DNA of 20,480 bases, taken from positions 1 to 20,480 of the forward strand of contig CAJONM010000028.1 of assembly GCA_905235885.1 (NCBI GenBank). The letters run 5' to 3'. This document shows positions 1 through 7,569 of this stretch, one piece after another. The notes below the pieces were generated by a model. It had not been told where the DNA came from. It saw only the letters and a list, made by a program, of their open reading frames with translations, and searched no databases. Position numbers and translations under genes: made by a program. This stretch comes from an uncultured Clostridia bacterium. Lineage in GTDB: Bacteria; Bacillota; Clostridia; UBA1381. Positions within the stretch are counted from its first letter, which is position 1; the number at the start of each line of letters is the position of its first letter.

Positions 1-98
1 AGCTTTTCAAGGATAAGCGTCCTCATGCCGCCGCGCATCGCGTATATTGCCGCGCTCATGCCTGCCGCGCCGCCGCCTATTATTATAATATCATACAT
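1..98 (-). CDS. Thioredoxin-reductase-like FAD/NAD(P) oxidoreductase, N-terminal fragment
   Basis: Only the first 32 codons are in the window; the gene runs off the left edge. The translation opens with MYDIIIIGGGAAGMSAA, a beta strand followed by the glycine-rich dinucleotide-binding turn (GGGAAG) that starts the FAD domain of thioredoxin reductases and related pyridine-nucleotide-disulfide oxidoreductases. A strong AGGAGG ribosome site lies about 10 bases upstream of the ATG at 98. The overlapping ATG at 103 is in another frame and stops at once. The gene begins 19 bases after the stop of the carbohydrate-binding protein gene, so they probably share a transcript. TrxB is the most likely identity, but the redox CxxC and NADPH domain lie outside, so other flavoproteins of the same fold cannot be excluded. 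Confidence 0.75.
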   Translation of the reverse strand, partial: MYDIIIIGGGAAGMSAAIYAMRGGMRTLILEK

Positions 99-117
99 CG
101 CATCTGACCTCCTCTGT

Positions 118-1818
118 TTATTGGCGCGGCACCATTGCCTTGACGCCGCCGTCCGTCGATATGCCGCATTGATTTATGATCCCGTCTATCTTAACCGTCT
201 CAATCACTTCGCCGTTTACAAAGATGGTGTATTCCTCTCCGTCCGTAAGCTCGCCGCTGCTTATAAATACAAGGTTTGACGCTTGCTTTGCCGTCAATGT
301 ACAGAGCGTGTCATCACCGCGCCGAAGCTCGATCACGCTGCCCGGCGCCATATCGGGAACGCCGCACCGGATAATCGGCTGTGCCGACTGCTCCGAGGGC
401 AGCTCATTCATTCCGGAGCTGCCTGCGGTAAGCACCGTTCCGCCGTTTATGTACAGGCTCCCGTCAAAATCCATTGCCGACTCCGCACCCTGTCCGGAGC
501 CTGAAATGATCATCTCACCGCCGTTTATCCGGATATCGCCGTTTGCGTCGATGCCGTCGCCGTTGGAGGATGTGATCTGCGTCTCTCCGCCGTTTATGAC
601 GATGTAAAGCGGCATTTCATCTCTGATCTCGCCCATCTGCCGTGATGAGACAGGCTCTGACGCGCCCACGCTTATGCCGTCATCGGTCGCGGTTACGGCA
701 AGACTTCCGCCGTTTATTTCAACATATTCGTCCGACTCTATACCCTCATAGCATTGCGTTATGTCGATACTGCCGCCGTTTATAACGATCTCATCTGTTG
801 CATGAACTCCGTCATCGGCGGAGCTGATACTTACGCTGCCGCCGTTTACGGTGATCGTGCCGTCCGAATGAACGGCGTCCTCATACGAGCTTATGGTATA
901 TTCCCCGTCCTCGCAATATATGCCTTTTCCTGCCTTGATGCCCTTTGATGATGTCGCTGTCGGCACCTGTGCCGCGACCGCGCCGCCGCCTGAACTTATC
1001 GCCGCGCTACAGTCGCCGTTCATAAATATATATCTCTTGGCGGCGATCCCGTCACCTCCCGATACTATGGCAAGCGTTCCGCCCTCAAGCGCGACAAAGC
1101 CCATGCCCGAGTTATCCTCCTCGGATTTCATACCGTCACCGCCCGATTTAATGTTGATGTTTCCACCTCTTACGCCTATTGCGCGTTTGCCGGAAATACC
1201 GTCATCAACCGCCGTTACGGATATATCCCCCGACATGATCCTGAGCTTTTTGGTCGATTTTATACCGTCTGCATATCTCCCTGTGACCTTCAGCGTACCT
1301 TTGCCATTGAGCGTAAGCTCACTCGCGCTGTAGATCGCCGCGTCCGCGTCGCTCGTGCGCGTGGCGGCGTCGGAGATGACGTTCTCGGTGTCGGGCATTG
1401 TCGAGATCGTTGCCTTTTCCGCATCATCGACGCGTATCGCCGCGCCGGTGGGAGATGTGATCTGTGCATTATCAAGATAGAGCGTCACCTTGCTCGCGCC
1501 CTCCGCGCTTACTATGACGCTGCCCTTGTCCCATGTGCCGCTCAGAATATACGGACCGGCGGTAAATATGTATATATCATTGTCTATGACCGATAACGAG
1601 CCACTGTCGCATTGTATGCCGTCTCCGTCCATCGCGATCTCTACCGCCATGCCGTCCGGCTCGCTGTACTCGTCCATATTGTATTCTATAAAGCAATTCT
1701 CCGGGTATTGGCTCATTTCATAATGCCGCCGCGTCGTGACGCTTTTAAACAGAATAAAAACAGCCGCTGCGGCGATCAATACAACTGCCGCGGCAAATAA
1801 TTTTTTTGAATTGATCAT
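118..1818 (-). CDS. Membrane-anchored beta-helical carbohydrate-binding domain protein (Cthe_2159/PF14262 type)
   Basis: This 566-residue protein has an uncleaved-looking hydrophobic anchor at residues 7-24 followed by an extracellular body. From about residue 165 to 460 it is built of short repeats of the form I-x-I/V-N-G-G followed 10-15 residues later by D/G-D-G-I/V, the pattern of a right-handed parallel beta-helix. This matches the Cthe_2159 family (PF14262, formerly DUF4353), whose founding member binds acidic polysaccharide such as polygalacturonate. The last 100 residues form a separate beta-rich tail. At DNA level the INGG codons produce at least five near-identical 10-11 base repeats. 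The start at 1818 follows an AGGAGG site 6-7 bases away. Genes of this family often sit with VTC and DUF4956 genes in Clostridia, as here. The ligand is not predictable; I infer a cell-surface polysaccharide role. Confidence 0.82.
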   Translation of the reverse strand: MINSKKLFAAAVVLIAAAAVFILFKSVTTRRHYEMSQYPENCFIEYNMDEYSEPDGMAVEIAMDGDGIQCDSGSLSVIDNDIYIFTAGPYILSGTWDKGSVIVSAEGASKVTLYLDNAQITSPTGAAIRVDDAEKATISTMPDTENVISDAATRTSDADAAIYSASELTLNGKGTLKVTGRYADGIKSTKKLRIMSGDISVTAVDDGISGKRAIGVRGGNINIKSGGDGMKSEEDNSGMGFVALEGGTLAIVSGGDGIAAKRYIFMNGDCSAAISSGGGAVAAQVPTATSSKGIKAGKGIYCEDGEYTISSYEDAVHSDGTITVNGGSVSISSADDGVHATDEIVINGGSIDITQCYEGIESDEYVEINGGSLAVTATDDGISVGASEPVSSRQMGEIRDEMPLYIVINGGETQITSSNGDGIDANGDIRINGGEMIISGSGQGAESAMDFDGSLYINGGTVLTAGSSGMNELPSEQSAQPIIRCGVPDMAPGSVIELRRGDDTLCTLTAKQASNLVFISSGELTDGEEYTIFVNGEVIETVKIDGIINQCGISTDGGVKAMVPRQ

Positions 1819-1857
1819 ATGCCTCCTCCTTTAGTCGCTACCCTCAAGGTAAGAGTG

Positions 1858-1887
1858 GCAGACGAAGCCGTGCGAGATTCAAAGCGC
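1858..1887. repeat. Direct repeat copy A (30 bp)
   Basis: A 30-base segment beginning GCAGACGAAGCCGTGC recurs at 1965-1994 with a single mismatch (A at 1882 versus C at 1989). It lies in the leader of the carbohydrate-binding protein gene, outside the large inverted repeat of 1900-2007, so it is an additional copy of that structure's right arm. Such repeats are typical of dispersed intergenic palindromic elements; whether it is dispersed in this genome cannot be told from one window. Confidence 0.85.
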
Positions 1888-1899
1888 TCCCTCGCATAT

Positions 1900-2007
1900 A
1901 TTTGGGAAAGCTGCGCAAAGAAGGTCGTGCGTGCTGAGTCTGCGCCGTGTACTTGTGTACATAAGCAGACGAAGCCGTGCGAGATTCACAGCGCAGGTTT
2001 TCCAAAT
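1900..2007. repeat. Long imperfect inverted repeat between DUF4956 and carbohydrate-binding genes
   Basis: The left arm 1900-1943 starts ATTTGGGAAAGCTGCGC and the right arm 1965-2007 read on the minus strand starts ATTTGGAAAACCTGCGC. Both arms end in GTCTGC, while their middles have diverged. The exact centre carries the perfect palindrome TGTAC-TTGT-GTACA (1948-1961). The right arm overlaps the TGA stop of the DUF4956 gene. In RNA this would fold into a long stem-loop between two co-directional genes. It could trim, attenuate or stabilise the polycistronic message, or be a REP/BIME-like element. There is no U-run typical of an intrinsic terminator. Confidence 0.75.
1965..1994. repeat. Direct repeat copy B (30 bp)
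   Basis: This is the second copy of the 30-base unit also found at 1858-1887, with one mismatch and 107 bases between copy starts. It coincides with most of the right arm of the inverted repeat at 1900-2007. Confidence 0.85.
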
Positions 2008-2678
2008 CAGGACATATATTCGCCGTTGTAGCTAACCAGACACGCGTTCTGAACACCCTCAAGGGCGGTGAGCCGATTTACAACCGAGGAATTTTCCGGC
2101 TTGATGCGAACCTCGTATGTAAGCTCGATGCCTTGCTTGGTAACATTTTTGGACTTGAGGACATGGCGCTTGGTGGAATCGACGATAAGCTCAAGAGCAG
2201 CCGTCTCGGCGGCGTCATCGTCGACATTGACCATGAGGATATAGGGTATCTCAAAGCCGCGCCGATTGGCAAATACCAATATAACGGTGCCGATAAGCAC
2301 CGAGCCGATAACGGCAAGAGGAATAAGCCCGGCGCCGATAACGATACCGGCGGCGAGCGCCCAGAACAGGTATGCTATATCCATCGGCTCTTTTATGGCA
2401 GTTCTGAACCTGACGATCGACAGCGCACCGACCATACCCAGCGACAGAACTATATTTGATGTTACCGCAAGGATAACGAGCGCGGTTATCATAGACAGTG
2501 CCATAAGCGAAACGCCGAACGACGCGTTATACATCACGCCGGCAAATGTTTTCTTATATACAGCCGCTATAAACAGCCCCACCACGAACGCCAAAAGCAG
2601 TGCGATAAGTACATCAAGCACCGAGAAATTCGCTGTCTGCTCAAGAAAACTCGACTTAAATACATCTGAAAAACTCAT
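2007..2678 (-). CDS. DUF4956 family integral membrane protein
   Basis: A 223-residue protein with about four hydrophobic segments in the first 120 residues (roughly 22-40, 51-66, 68-87 and 105-130). Between them is the strongly conserved-looking stretch GMVGALSIVRFRTAIKEPMD near residues 82-101, characteristic of DUF4956 proteins, followed by a soluble C-terminal alpha/beta domain of about 85 residues. The family has no established biochemical function; it is repeatedly found beside VTC-domain genes, suggesting a joint membrane process. Here it starts 28 bases after the VTC gene's stop with a GGGGA ribosome site about 10 bases before the ATG, so the two are almost certainly co-transcribed. 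The C-terminus ends inside the large inverted repeat. Identity to the family is secure; function is unknown. Confidence 0.85.
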   Translation of the reverse strand: MSFSDVFKSSFLEQTANFSVLDVLIALLLAFVVGLFIAAVYKKTFAGVMYNASFGVSLMALSMITALVILAVTSNIVLSLGMVGALSIVRFRTAIKEPMDIAYLFWALAAGIVIGAGLIPLAVIGSVLIGTVILVFANRRGFEIPYILMVNVDDDAAETAALELIVDSTKRHVLKSKNVTKQGIELTYEVRIKPENSSVVNRLTALEGVQNACLVSYNGEYMS

Positions 2679-2706
2679 TTTATCAATATCCCCTTTTTAT
2701 TATTTA

Positions 2707-3378
2707 TTATACAAATCTCAATACGGCATATTTTGAAAACGAGGTCTGCCCGTTAGATTGAAGCTGCACCGCACTTCTGACAATATCCGGGAGATAATCG
2801 TCCCACTTAACCTCAAAAACATTGTTATCGCTAAATCTCATATACCGTTCATTCGGGTTTAAGAACCCGTATATATTCATGCTTCCGCGTATATTCATAT
2901 CAAGCGTTATCCGGCAGTTGCCCGGCTCGTACACATACGCGCAGCGGTCATACACAACAACATTTTTCGGGCGGAGCTGCTTATAATTCATTTTCGCATA
3001 CAGCTCCCGTATAAGCTCGCGCTCATCCGCTGCCATCCAATGATAATCGCCGTCAAGGATGCGGCGGCACTCGTCGGCTGTGATGGGGCATTGCTCCTTA
3101 AGGCAAAGTCCGTCTATTTTGCTCTTCTTTTCCAACCGCATAAAGCTCGGGTTGTCGTTGTAATAGCGTATCCTGAACTTTTCCCGTTTCGGCGCTCCGT
3201 CTATCTTCTCACGAAGCGCAATATCGGAGTAGTTATCAAAATACAGGCTGCGTATCACATATTCGCCGTCCTCGCCGCTGTTGGAGTCCTTTGGGAACAG
3301 ACGGTCGAGCCTGCGCCTCAATATGCGGATGTCATGGCGGTTTATCCAAAACTTACATTCATGCCTCAGCCTTGCCAT
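2707..3378 (-). CDS. VTC-domain (triphosphate-tunnel, polyphosphate polymerase-like) protein
   Basis: A complete 223-residue VTC domain (PF09359). Family members in yeast (Vtc4) make polyphosphate from ATP inside a tunnel lined with basic and acidic residues. Visible tunnel elements are RHECKFWI at the N-terminus, YFDN near residue 71, the basic strand KREKFRIRYY (about 84-93), LEKKSK, VYDRCAYV, RITLDMNIRGS and FEVKWDDYLPDIV near the end, giving the alternating K/R and E pattern of triphosphate tunnel enzymes. No SPX or membrane domain is fused; membrane attachment may come from the DUF4956 partner downstream. The start at 3378 follows GGAG about 10 bases upstream and a convincing promoter at 3422-3450. 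Bacterial VTC proteins are little studied, so polyphosphate synthesis is inferred from the family. Confidence 0.85.
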   Translation of the reverse strand: MARLRHECKFWINRHDIRILRRRLDRLFPKDSNSGEDGEYVIRSLYFDNYSDIALREKIDGAPKREKFRIRYYNDNPSFMRLEKKSKIDGLCLKEQCPITADECRRILDGDYHWMAADERELIRELYAKMNYKQLRPKNVVVYDRCAYVYEPGNCRITLDMNIRGSMNIYGFLNPNERYMRFSDNNVFEVKWDDYLPDIVRSAVQLQSNGQTSFSKYAVLRFV

Positions 3379-3421
3379 GCGGTATCATCTCCTCTCATGG
3401 AACGCATTCTCATTCCTATGA

Positions 3422-3450
3422 ATTGTACCACAATTTGCTCATCAATTCAA
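3422..3450 (-). promoter_or_regulatory. Sigma-A promoter of the VTC-DUF4956 operon
   Basis: Reading the minus strand, the -35 is TTGAAT (3450-3445), a 17-base spacer follows, and the -10 is TACAAT (3427-3422) with a TG one base upstream (extended -10). It lies 44 bases before the VTC start codon and just after the stop of the germination gene, so the VTC cluster can be expressed independently of the ger operon. Confidence 0.75.
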
Positions 3451-3476
3451 TAGCTTACTCAAATATTTTTTTTCGG

Positions 3477-4703
3477 CTAAACGGTACCTGTGCTTTTTAC
3501 CGTAAGCCGCGTATGCGGCACGATCCTCCATTCGGCGGCGCGGAATGCGTTTTTGAACGCATCATGCTCGGAAACGGTCAGGAACTTCTTTTTTGCTCTG
3601 CCCTTAATGCCGAGTATATCGGTCTGCATTGTTTTGTACGCCTTATCAATAAGGATCGCGGCGGCTTCATCGATCGCCGCAGATGCGGCAGTTCCTATCT
3701 CCTGCGGCGTATGGTCGTGCGGACGGCATTCGGATAGCAGCGTCCCGTCAAGCGAAATATATATGTCGACGGTCTTGTTGTCCTTGTCTATGATATATCG
3801 CGGGTGCGTTTTCTGGGTAAGGCGCAACGATATGGGCGTATCATTGCCGTCAAGAGACACATTAATATTCATTGTTCTGAATTGCGCCATCAATATATTG
3901 TATGTTTCCGTTTCTGTGCTGCCTATTTTATCTATATATTGTGTTCCCCTAAAAACAGCCGCGCCTAAGACCTCGCTTTTGTTCTTCAGCTTCTTTCCCG
4001 TTTGTCCGGCATAATAATTCCGCGTTCCGTAGTCGAAAGCGCCCTTGTTGACCTTTGCAAGCTCCTGACTTTTGTTTACGGATATTTCCTCTTCCTCTTG
4101 TGTATCTTCCGCGTCCGCCACACCGGCAAGCGGCACAACGCAGTCTCGCTCTCCCGACAGCGACATCGTATAAAAATCGTATGCTGTATTTTGCGGTATC
4201 GCGCTCCCGTTTTTATTTTCAAGCGTGAGCTGATAATATTTCACAGGATTAAGCTCTATCGCCGGATGCACTTTTTCTATATAATCGTCGGCGTTTTCGG
4301 TAACAGCGATATGAATATCGTCGTTAATATCATTGTTTCTTATTATCACATCGCATATTCCGCCCAATCCGTCACGCGCGACCTCCTCGGACACGACCAC
4401 AAGCTTGGCATGAGACATTGAAAGATCCTTAGAAATTATCGTGTCGGCAACATTTATTGCCGAATACAGCGTCGGTGCCTCAACGACGAGATTATCGATG
4501 ATATTGCCGACAGAGCCACCTTCCTCCGCCGCGCCGCCGCTTATCTTTGTCGGCTGCGCGAACTGGATCGTATAGTAATAACCGCTCTCGCTTTTATCTA
4601 TGCCGAGCGCGGTGACATACGCAAGGTTGTCCGGCTCCTCGCCGACGCATGACGAAAGCGGCAGAATGATCGCCGCCGCGGCAACTGCTTTAAGAAGCTT
4701 CAT
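3477..4703 (-). CDS. gerC: Ger(x)C family spore germination lipoprotein
   Basis: This 408-residue protein begins with a lipoprotein signal peptide ending in the lipobox LSSC (Cys19), followed by NLAYVTALGIDKSESGYYYT, the typical opening of Ger(x)C C-subunits of germinant receptors. The C-terminal third contains the family's long helix and closing strand. The lipoprotein acts with the A and B subunits in the spore inner membrane to sense germinants. It starts 14 bases after the gerB stop, with a GGGGG ribosome site about 10 bases before the ATG, completing a gerA-gerB-gerC operon in canonical order. Length is usual for the family. Which germinant is sensed cannot be read from sequence. The symbol indicates the subunit type rather than a specific Bacillus orthologue. 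Confidence 0.9.
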   Translation of the reverse strand: MKLLKAVAAAAIILPLSSCVGEEPDNLAYVTALGIDKSESGYYYTIQFAQPTKISGGAAEEGGSVGNIIDNLVVEAPTLYSAINVADTIISKDLSMSHAKLVVVSEEVARDGLGGICDVIIRNNDINDDIHIAVTENADDYIEKVHPAIELNPVKYYQLTLENKNGSAIPQNTAYDFYTMSLSGERDCVVPLAGVADAEDTQEEEEISVNKSQELAKVNKGAFDYGTRNYYAGQTGKKLKNKSEVLGAAVFRGTQYIDKIGSTETETYNILMAQFRTMNINVSLDGNDTPISLRLTQKTHPRYIIDKDNKTVDIYISLDGTLLSECRPHDHTPQEIGTAASAAIDEAAAILIDKAYKTMQTDILGIKGRAKKKFLTVSEHDAFKNAFRAAEWRIVPHTRLTVKSTGTV

Positions 4704-4717
4704 ATGAGCCGACCCCC

Positions 4718-5794
4718 TTATTTCTTTCCCGATTTTTTCTTTAAAATTGTTTCATGTGAAACAATAGCGACCAATATAGGCAGCGCAAAAGACGGAATAA
4801 ACAGCCACCTGCTTATCGCCGCTTCCCAATTTATCATATCCGACAGCGTTTGCGGCAGTATCGCCGCCGCAGAAAGAAGCAGCACGATGACGGGCGGCGA
4901 AAACCGCGCCGCCGTCGAGCCGAAGCTCGCTTTTACCGTCTCGCTCATTACGGCGACAGAAAACGCGCAGTACAGGATTATCGCCACAGACCACATGAAT
5001 TGAAATATCGCCTCAAAATGCGAAAAGAAGCTGCTCAGCGATATTACGCGCTCGATCTGATATGACGGAATGAGAAATCTCCCCGACGCCGGGTATGAAT
5101 ATACAAGGCAGTATGCCGCCACAATCAGAAACGCCGCGCCGCCGCCGACAAGGATCGCCGTCAAACCTATTTTCCGATAATCTCCGGCATATTCCATACG
5201 CGGTATCAGGATGTTAAGGAGCAGGAGATCGGAGAATACAGATAAATACGATGAGTTGTTTACATATACATTATACAGTCCCGTTCCGAATATCGGGAAA
5301 ATGTTATCTATATTATATTTCGGCAGGAGCAGCAGCATAAGCAGGATAAACGCGCCGCCGGCTACGGGGATATAAAGCTCATGCACCGCCGCGATCGACT
5401 CTATGCCGCAGTATGCGCCGCATACGACCACGACCGCAAAAACCAGCCATATGAACTCGATATATGTTTGCCGCAGCAGAACGAGCCGTATTATTTCGGG
5501 AAATATCCGCATTATCGGCATCAGATTGAACGCCGCCACCAGCAGCACCGCACCGCCGACAGCCACCCTCGCCGCTCTGCCGCCGCGTTTTCCGGCGACC
5601 TCGATTATATTTGTATTTGAGCGGAACATCATAGCGGAGATCCAGAACAGCCCTGCCGCTGCCGCGCCGTAGACTGCAACGGACTGCCATGCGGCGTTTC
5701 CTGCCGCGCGAATGAGCTGATGCGGAAAGGTCATAAACATTTTAACGAAGATGGCGTTTGTTATAATGCTCCTGAGCTGCTTGTATGTGATCAT
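4718..5794 (-). CDS. gerB: GerB-type spore germination permease
   Basis: A 358-residue, very hydrophobic protein with about ten membrane segments, matching the endospore germination permease family (PF03845), relatives of APC-type amino acid transporters. In receptors of this class the B subunit is the likely ligand-recognition component. The N-terminus MITYKQLRSIITNAIFVKMF and an interior pair of acidic/aromatic loops fit the family. The start codon overlaps the gerA stop by four bases (ATGA), indicating translational coupling. Near the 3' end, codons for V-S-H-E-T are also a palindromic parS-like sequence (4748-4763). No truncation is apparent. Confidence 0.9.
   Translation of the reverse strand: MITYKQLRSIITNAIFVKMFMTFPHQLIRAAGNAAWQSVAVYGAAAAGLFWISAMMFRSNTNIIEVAGKRGGRAARVAVGGAVLLVAAFNLMPIMRIFPEIIRLVLLRQTYIEFIWLVFAVVVVCGAYCGIESIAAVHELYIPVAGGAFILLMLLLLPKYNIDNIFPIFGTGLYNVYVNNSSYLSVFSDLLLLNILIPRMEYAGDYRKIGLTAILVGGGAAFLIVAAYCLVYSYPASGRFLIPSYQIERVISLSSFFSHFEAIFQFMWSVAIILYCAFSVAVMSETVKASFGSTAARFSPPVIVLLLSAAAILPQTLSDMINWEAAISRWLFIPSFALPILVAIVSHETILKKKSGKK
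4748..4763. promoter_or_regulatory. parS: parS-like ParB/Spo0J binding site inside gerB
   Basis: The sequence TGTTTCATGTGAAACA differs at one of 16 positions from the bacterial parS consensus TGTTTCACGTGAAACA. The match extends to a wider near-palindrome, ATTGTTTCATGTGAAACAAT. It lies about 2.7 kb from a second site in the soj promoter and 12 kb from oriC, as expected for origin-proximal parS sites, which are often inside coding sequences. Confidence 0.75.
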
Positions 5795-7371
5795 TTTCTA
5801 CCTCGTTGCTCCTTGATCTCCCAGCGTCTGCTTATCTCCGGCTCGGAGTCCACCCGTTTTGTTTTCAGAAATTCGGGGCGCTTTTCCCGTTTCTCGATCT
5901 TATTTATCATGATCGCCGATACCATGGATCTGCCGCCGATCCTCAAGGGCGGCGAAAGGAAGCGTATACCGAATGTCTTTATGCTGCCTATATAAAGGCT
6001 GTACGCCACAATGCCCGCCGCGATGCCGAAAAAGCCGAAGCCGGCGGCGATAACTATAAAGCCCTGCCGCATGATGCGGTATGTCCAGCCCAGCGAATAA
6101 TCCGCCGTTTCAAATGACCCGATACCGGTTATGGCGATAATTATTATCATTATCGGGCTGACGATCTTTGCGCTGACCGCCGCCTGTCCGAGAATAAGAC
6201 CTCCGACTATACTGAGCGTAGGACCTATCGGCGACGGCATCCTTATGCCAGCCTCGCGTATAAGCTCAAACGCAATATCCATCAGCATCATCTCCATCAG
6301 GCTCGGGAACGGCACATTTTCTCTTGACGCGCTTATCGAATATAGCAGATAAGTCGGTATCAGCTCCCTGTGATACAGCGTTGCGGCAAGATAAATCGCC
6401 GGAAGCAAAAGCGATAAGAGCATACCTATAAACCGTATCACTCTCGACATTATCGCGAACGACTCGTTTAAATAATCGTCCGACGCCGCGTGCGTCAGTT
6501 CAAACGCGTTTGACGGAAGAATGAGCGCGCGCGGTGAGCCGTTGAGAATGAACACGCATCGTCCCTCCGACAACGCGCGCGCAGCGCGGTCGGGACGCTC
6601 GGTAGCAACCATCTGCGGCGTAAGGAGCAGCGTTTTGTCCTCTATCAGCATCTGCACCTGCTCCGAGCTTATTATATAATCTGCCGCTATCGCGTCTATA
6701 CGCCGCTTTGCCTCGCGTACAAGCTTGTCATTTGCTATATCGTTTATATAAAGCAGCACGCCGCGTGTTTTTGACTCTCTGCCAACCGTACAGCCGAGCG
6801 CGATAAGCTTTTCCGTTTTTATTATCTTTCTCACGAGCGCGGTATTCGTGCGCAGCATTTCCGCGAACGCCTCATTCGGCCCGTATATCGACTGCTCATT
6901 TTCAGGTCTGCTTATGCCGCGATGCTCCCAGCCGCGCACATCGAACACATACGCCGTATCGCTGCCGTCGACAAACAGAGCGCATGAGCCGAAATTTATC
7001 TCATCGCATATCTTGTCCATATCCTTGAGCGGCTGCATCTGAGAATGCGTCGTAGCCGTTTTATTCACCTCATCGCCTCCGTCAAGCTCCAGAAGCGGCT
7101 TTATTATGTTGTCATCTATATATTCGTTGCTCACCATACCGTCAAAAAATATGATAAACGCGTCGCTGCCGCTTTTTGTCGTCAGGCGGCGGATAACTAC
7201 ATCGCTGCTTTGCGGCACGCTGTAGCGTTTTCTCATATATGCCAGATTTGCTTTAACGCTTTCGGACACATAGGTCTTATCAAAGGTTTTCTCTTCGCGA
7301 ACATCAAGCTCCGGCGCGGACTTCCTTGACAGCTCGAACTTCGCCTCTTCTCTGTGATGACCGATAAACAT
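5791..7371 (-). CDS. gerA: GerA-type spore germination receptor subunit A
   Basis: This 526-residue protein matches the GerA family (PF03323). A soluble N-terminal region of about 300 residues contains the family's RGISRPENEQSIYGPNEAF signature (about 151-169). Membrane segments around 310-332, 388-418 and 435-460 follow, with PFPSLMEMMLMDIAFELIRE between them and a basic cytoplasmic tail. GerA-type A subunits form the oligomeric channel-like part of the germinant receptor in the spore inner membrane. The start at 7371 has GGAGG about 9 bases upstream. It is first in the gerA-gerB-gerC operon and is divergent from soj across a 198-base gap. Expression in the forespore would be expected for the family, but I could not find a convincing sigma-G promoter. 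Confidence 0.92.
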   Translation of the reverse strand: MFIGHHREEAKFELSRKSAPELDVREEKTFDKTYVSESVKANLAYMRKRYSVPQSSDVVIRRLTTKSGSDAFIIFFDGMVSNEYIDDNIIKPLLELDGGDEVNKTATTHSQMQPLKDMDKICDEINFGSCALFVDGSDTAYVFDVRGWEHRGISRPENEQSIYGPNEAFAEMLRTNTALVRKIIKTEKLIALGCTVGRESKTRGVLLYINDIANDKLVREAKRRIDAIAADYIISSEQVQMLIEDKTLLLTPQMVATERPDRAARALSEGRCVFILNGSPRALILPSNAFELTHAASDDYLNESFAIMSRVIRFIGMLLSLLLPAIYLAATLYHRELIPTYLLYSISASRENVPFPSLMEMMLMDIAFELIREAGIRMPSPIGPTLSIVGGLILGQAAVSAKIVSPIMIIIIAITGIGSFETADYSLGWTYRIMRQGFIVIAAGFGFFGIAAGIVAYSLYIGSIKTFGIRFLSPPLRIGGRSMVSAIMINKIEKREKRPEFLKTKRVDSEPEISRRWEIKEQRGRK

Positions 7372-7477
7372 CTGCGATCCCTCCGGTTTGTTTTCTGTCC
7401 TTATTAATTATCATATTTTCTGCCGATTATTCATAATTATATTATTATATGGGTAAGGTTGGAAAAATTTTTTAAAA

Positions 7478-7493
7478 TGTTTCACGGGAAACA
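7478..7493. promoter_or_regulatory. parS: parS-like site overlapping the soj control region
   Basis: TGTTTCACGGGAAACA matches the parS consensus TGTTTCACGTGAAACA at 15 of 16 positions. It directly abuts the -35 element (7494-7499) of the soj promoter. Spo0J bound here could nucleate the origin partition complex and also affect transcription of its own operon. Confidence 0.85.
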
Positions 7494-7521
7494 TTTACAA
7501 ATCGAAAAATTGTGTTATAAT
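7494..7521 (+). promoter_or_regulatory. Sigma-A promoter of the soj-spo0J operon
   Basis: The -35 TTTACA (7494-7499), a 16-base spacer and the -10 TATAAT (7516-7521) with an upstream TGT (extended -10) form a strong promoter. The expected transcript start near 7528 lies downstream of an in-frame ATG at 7459, which shows that this upstream ATG is not the real start of soj. Confidence 0.8.
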
Positions 7522-7569
7522 AGATATGTGAAATATTTTTCTGCTCACAAGGAGGCTCATTTTTTACAT

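Noticed and set aside
176..1333. Long plus-strand open frames opposite the carbohydrate-binding gene
   Set aside because: They are antisense shadows produced by the repetitive INGG/DDG codons; no ribosome sites or recognisable protein features.
1844..2062. A 72-codon minus-strand open frame across the repeat spacer
   Set aside because: It overlaps the DUF4956 end in another frame and consists mostly of the repeat arms; no supporting ribosome site.
7372..7470. A sigma-G promoter for the ger operon (GAATA around 7430 on the minus strand)
   Set aside because: A GHATR-like -35 is present but no CATnnTA -10 occurs at the right spacing, so I cannot support it.
7459..7569. N-terminal extension of Soj by 37 residues from an upstream in-frame ATG
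   Set aside because: The ATG lies upstream of the soj promoter and the parS-like site, and the extension is not ParA-like; 7570 gives the family's normal N-terminus.
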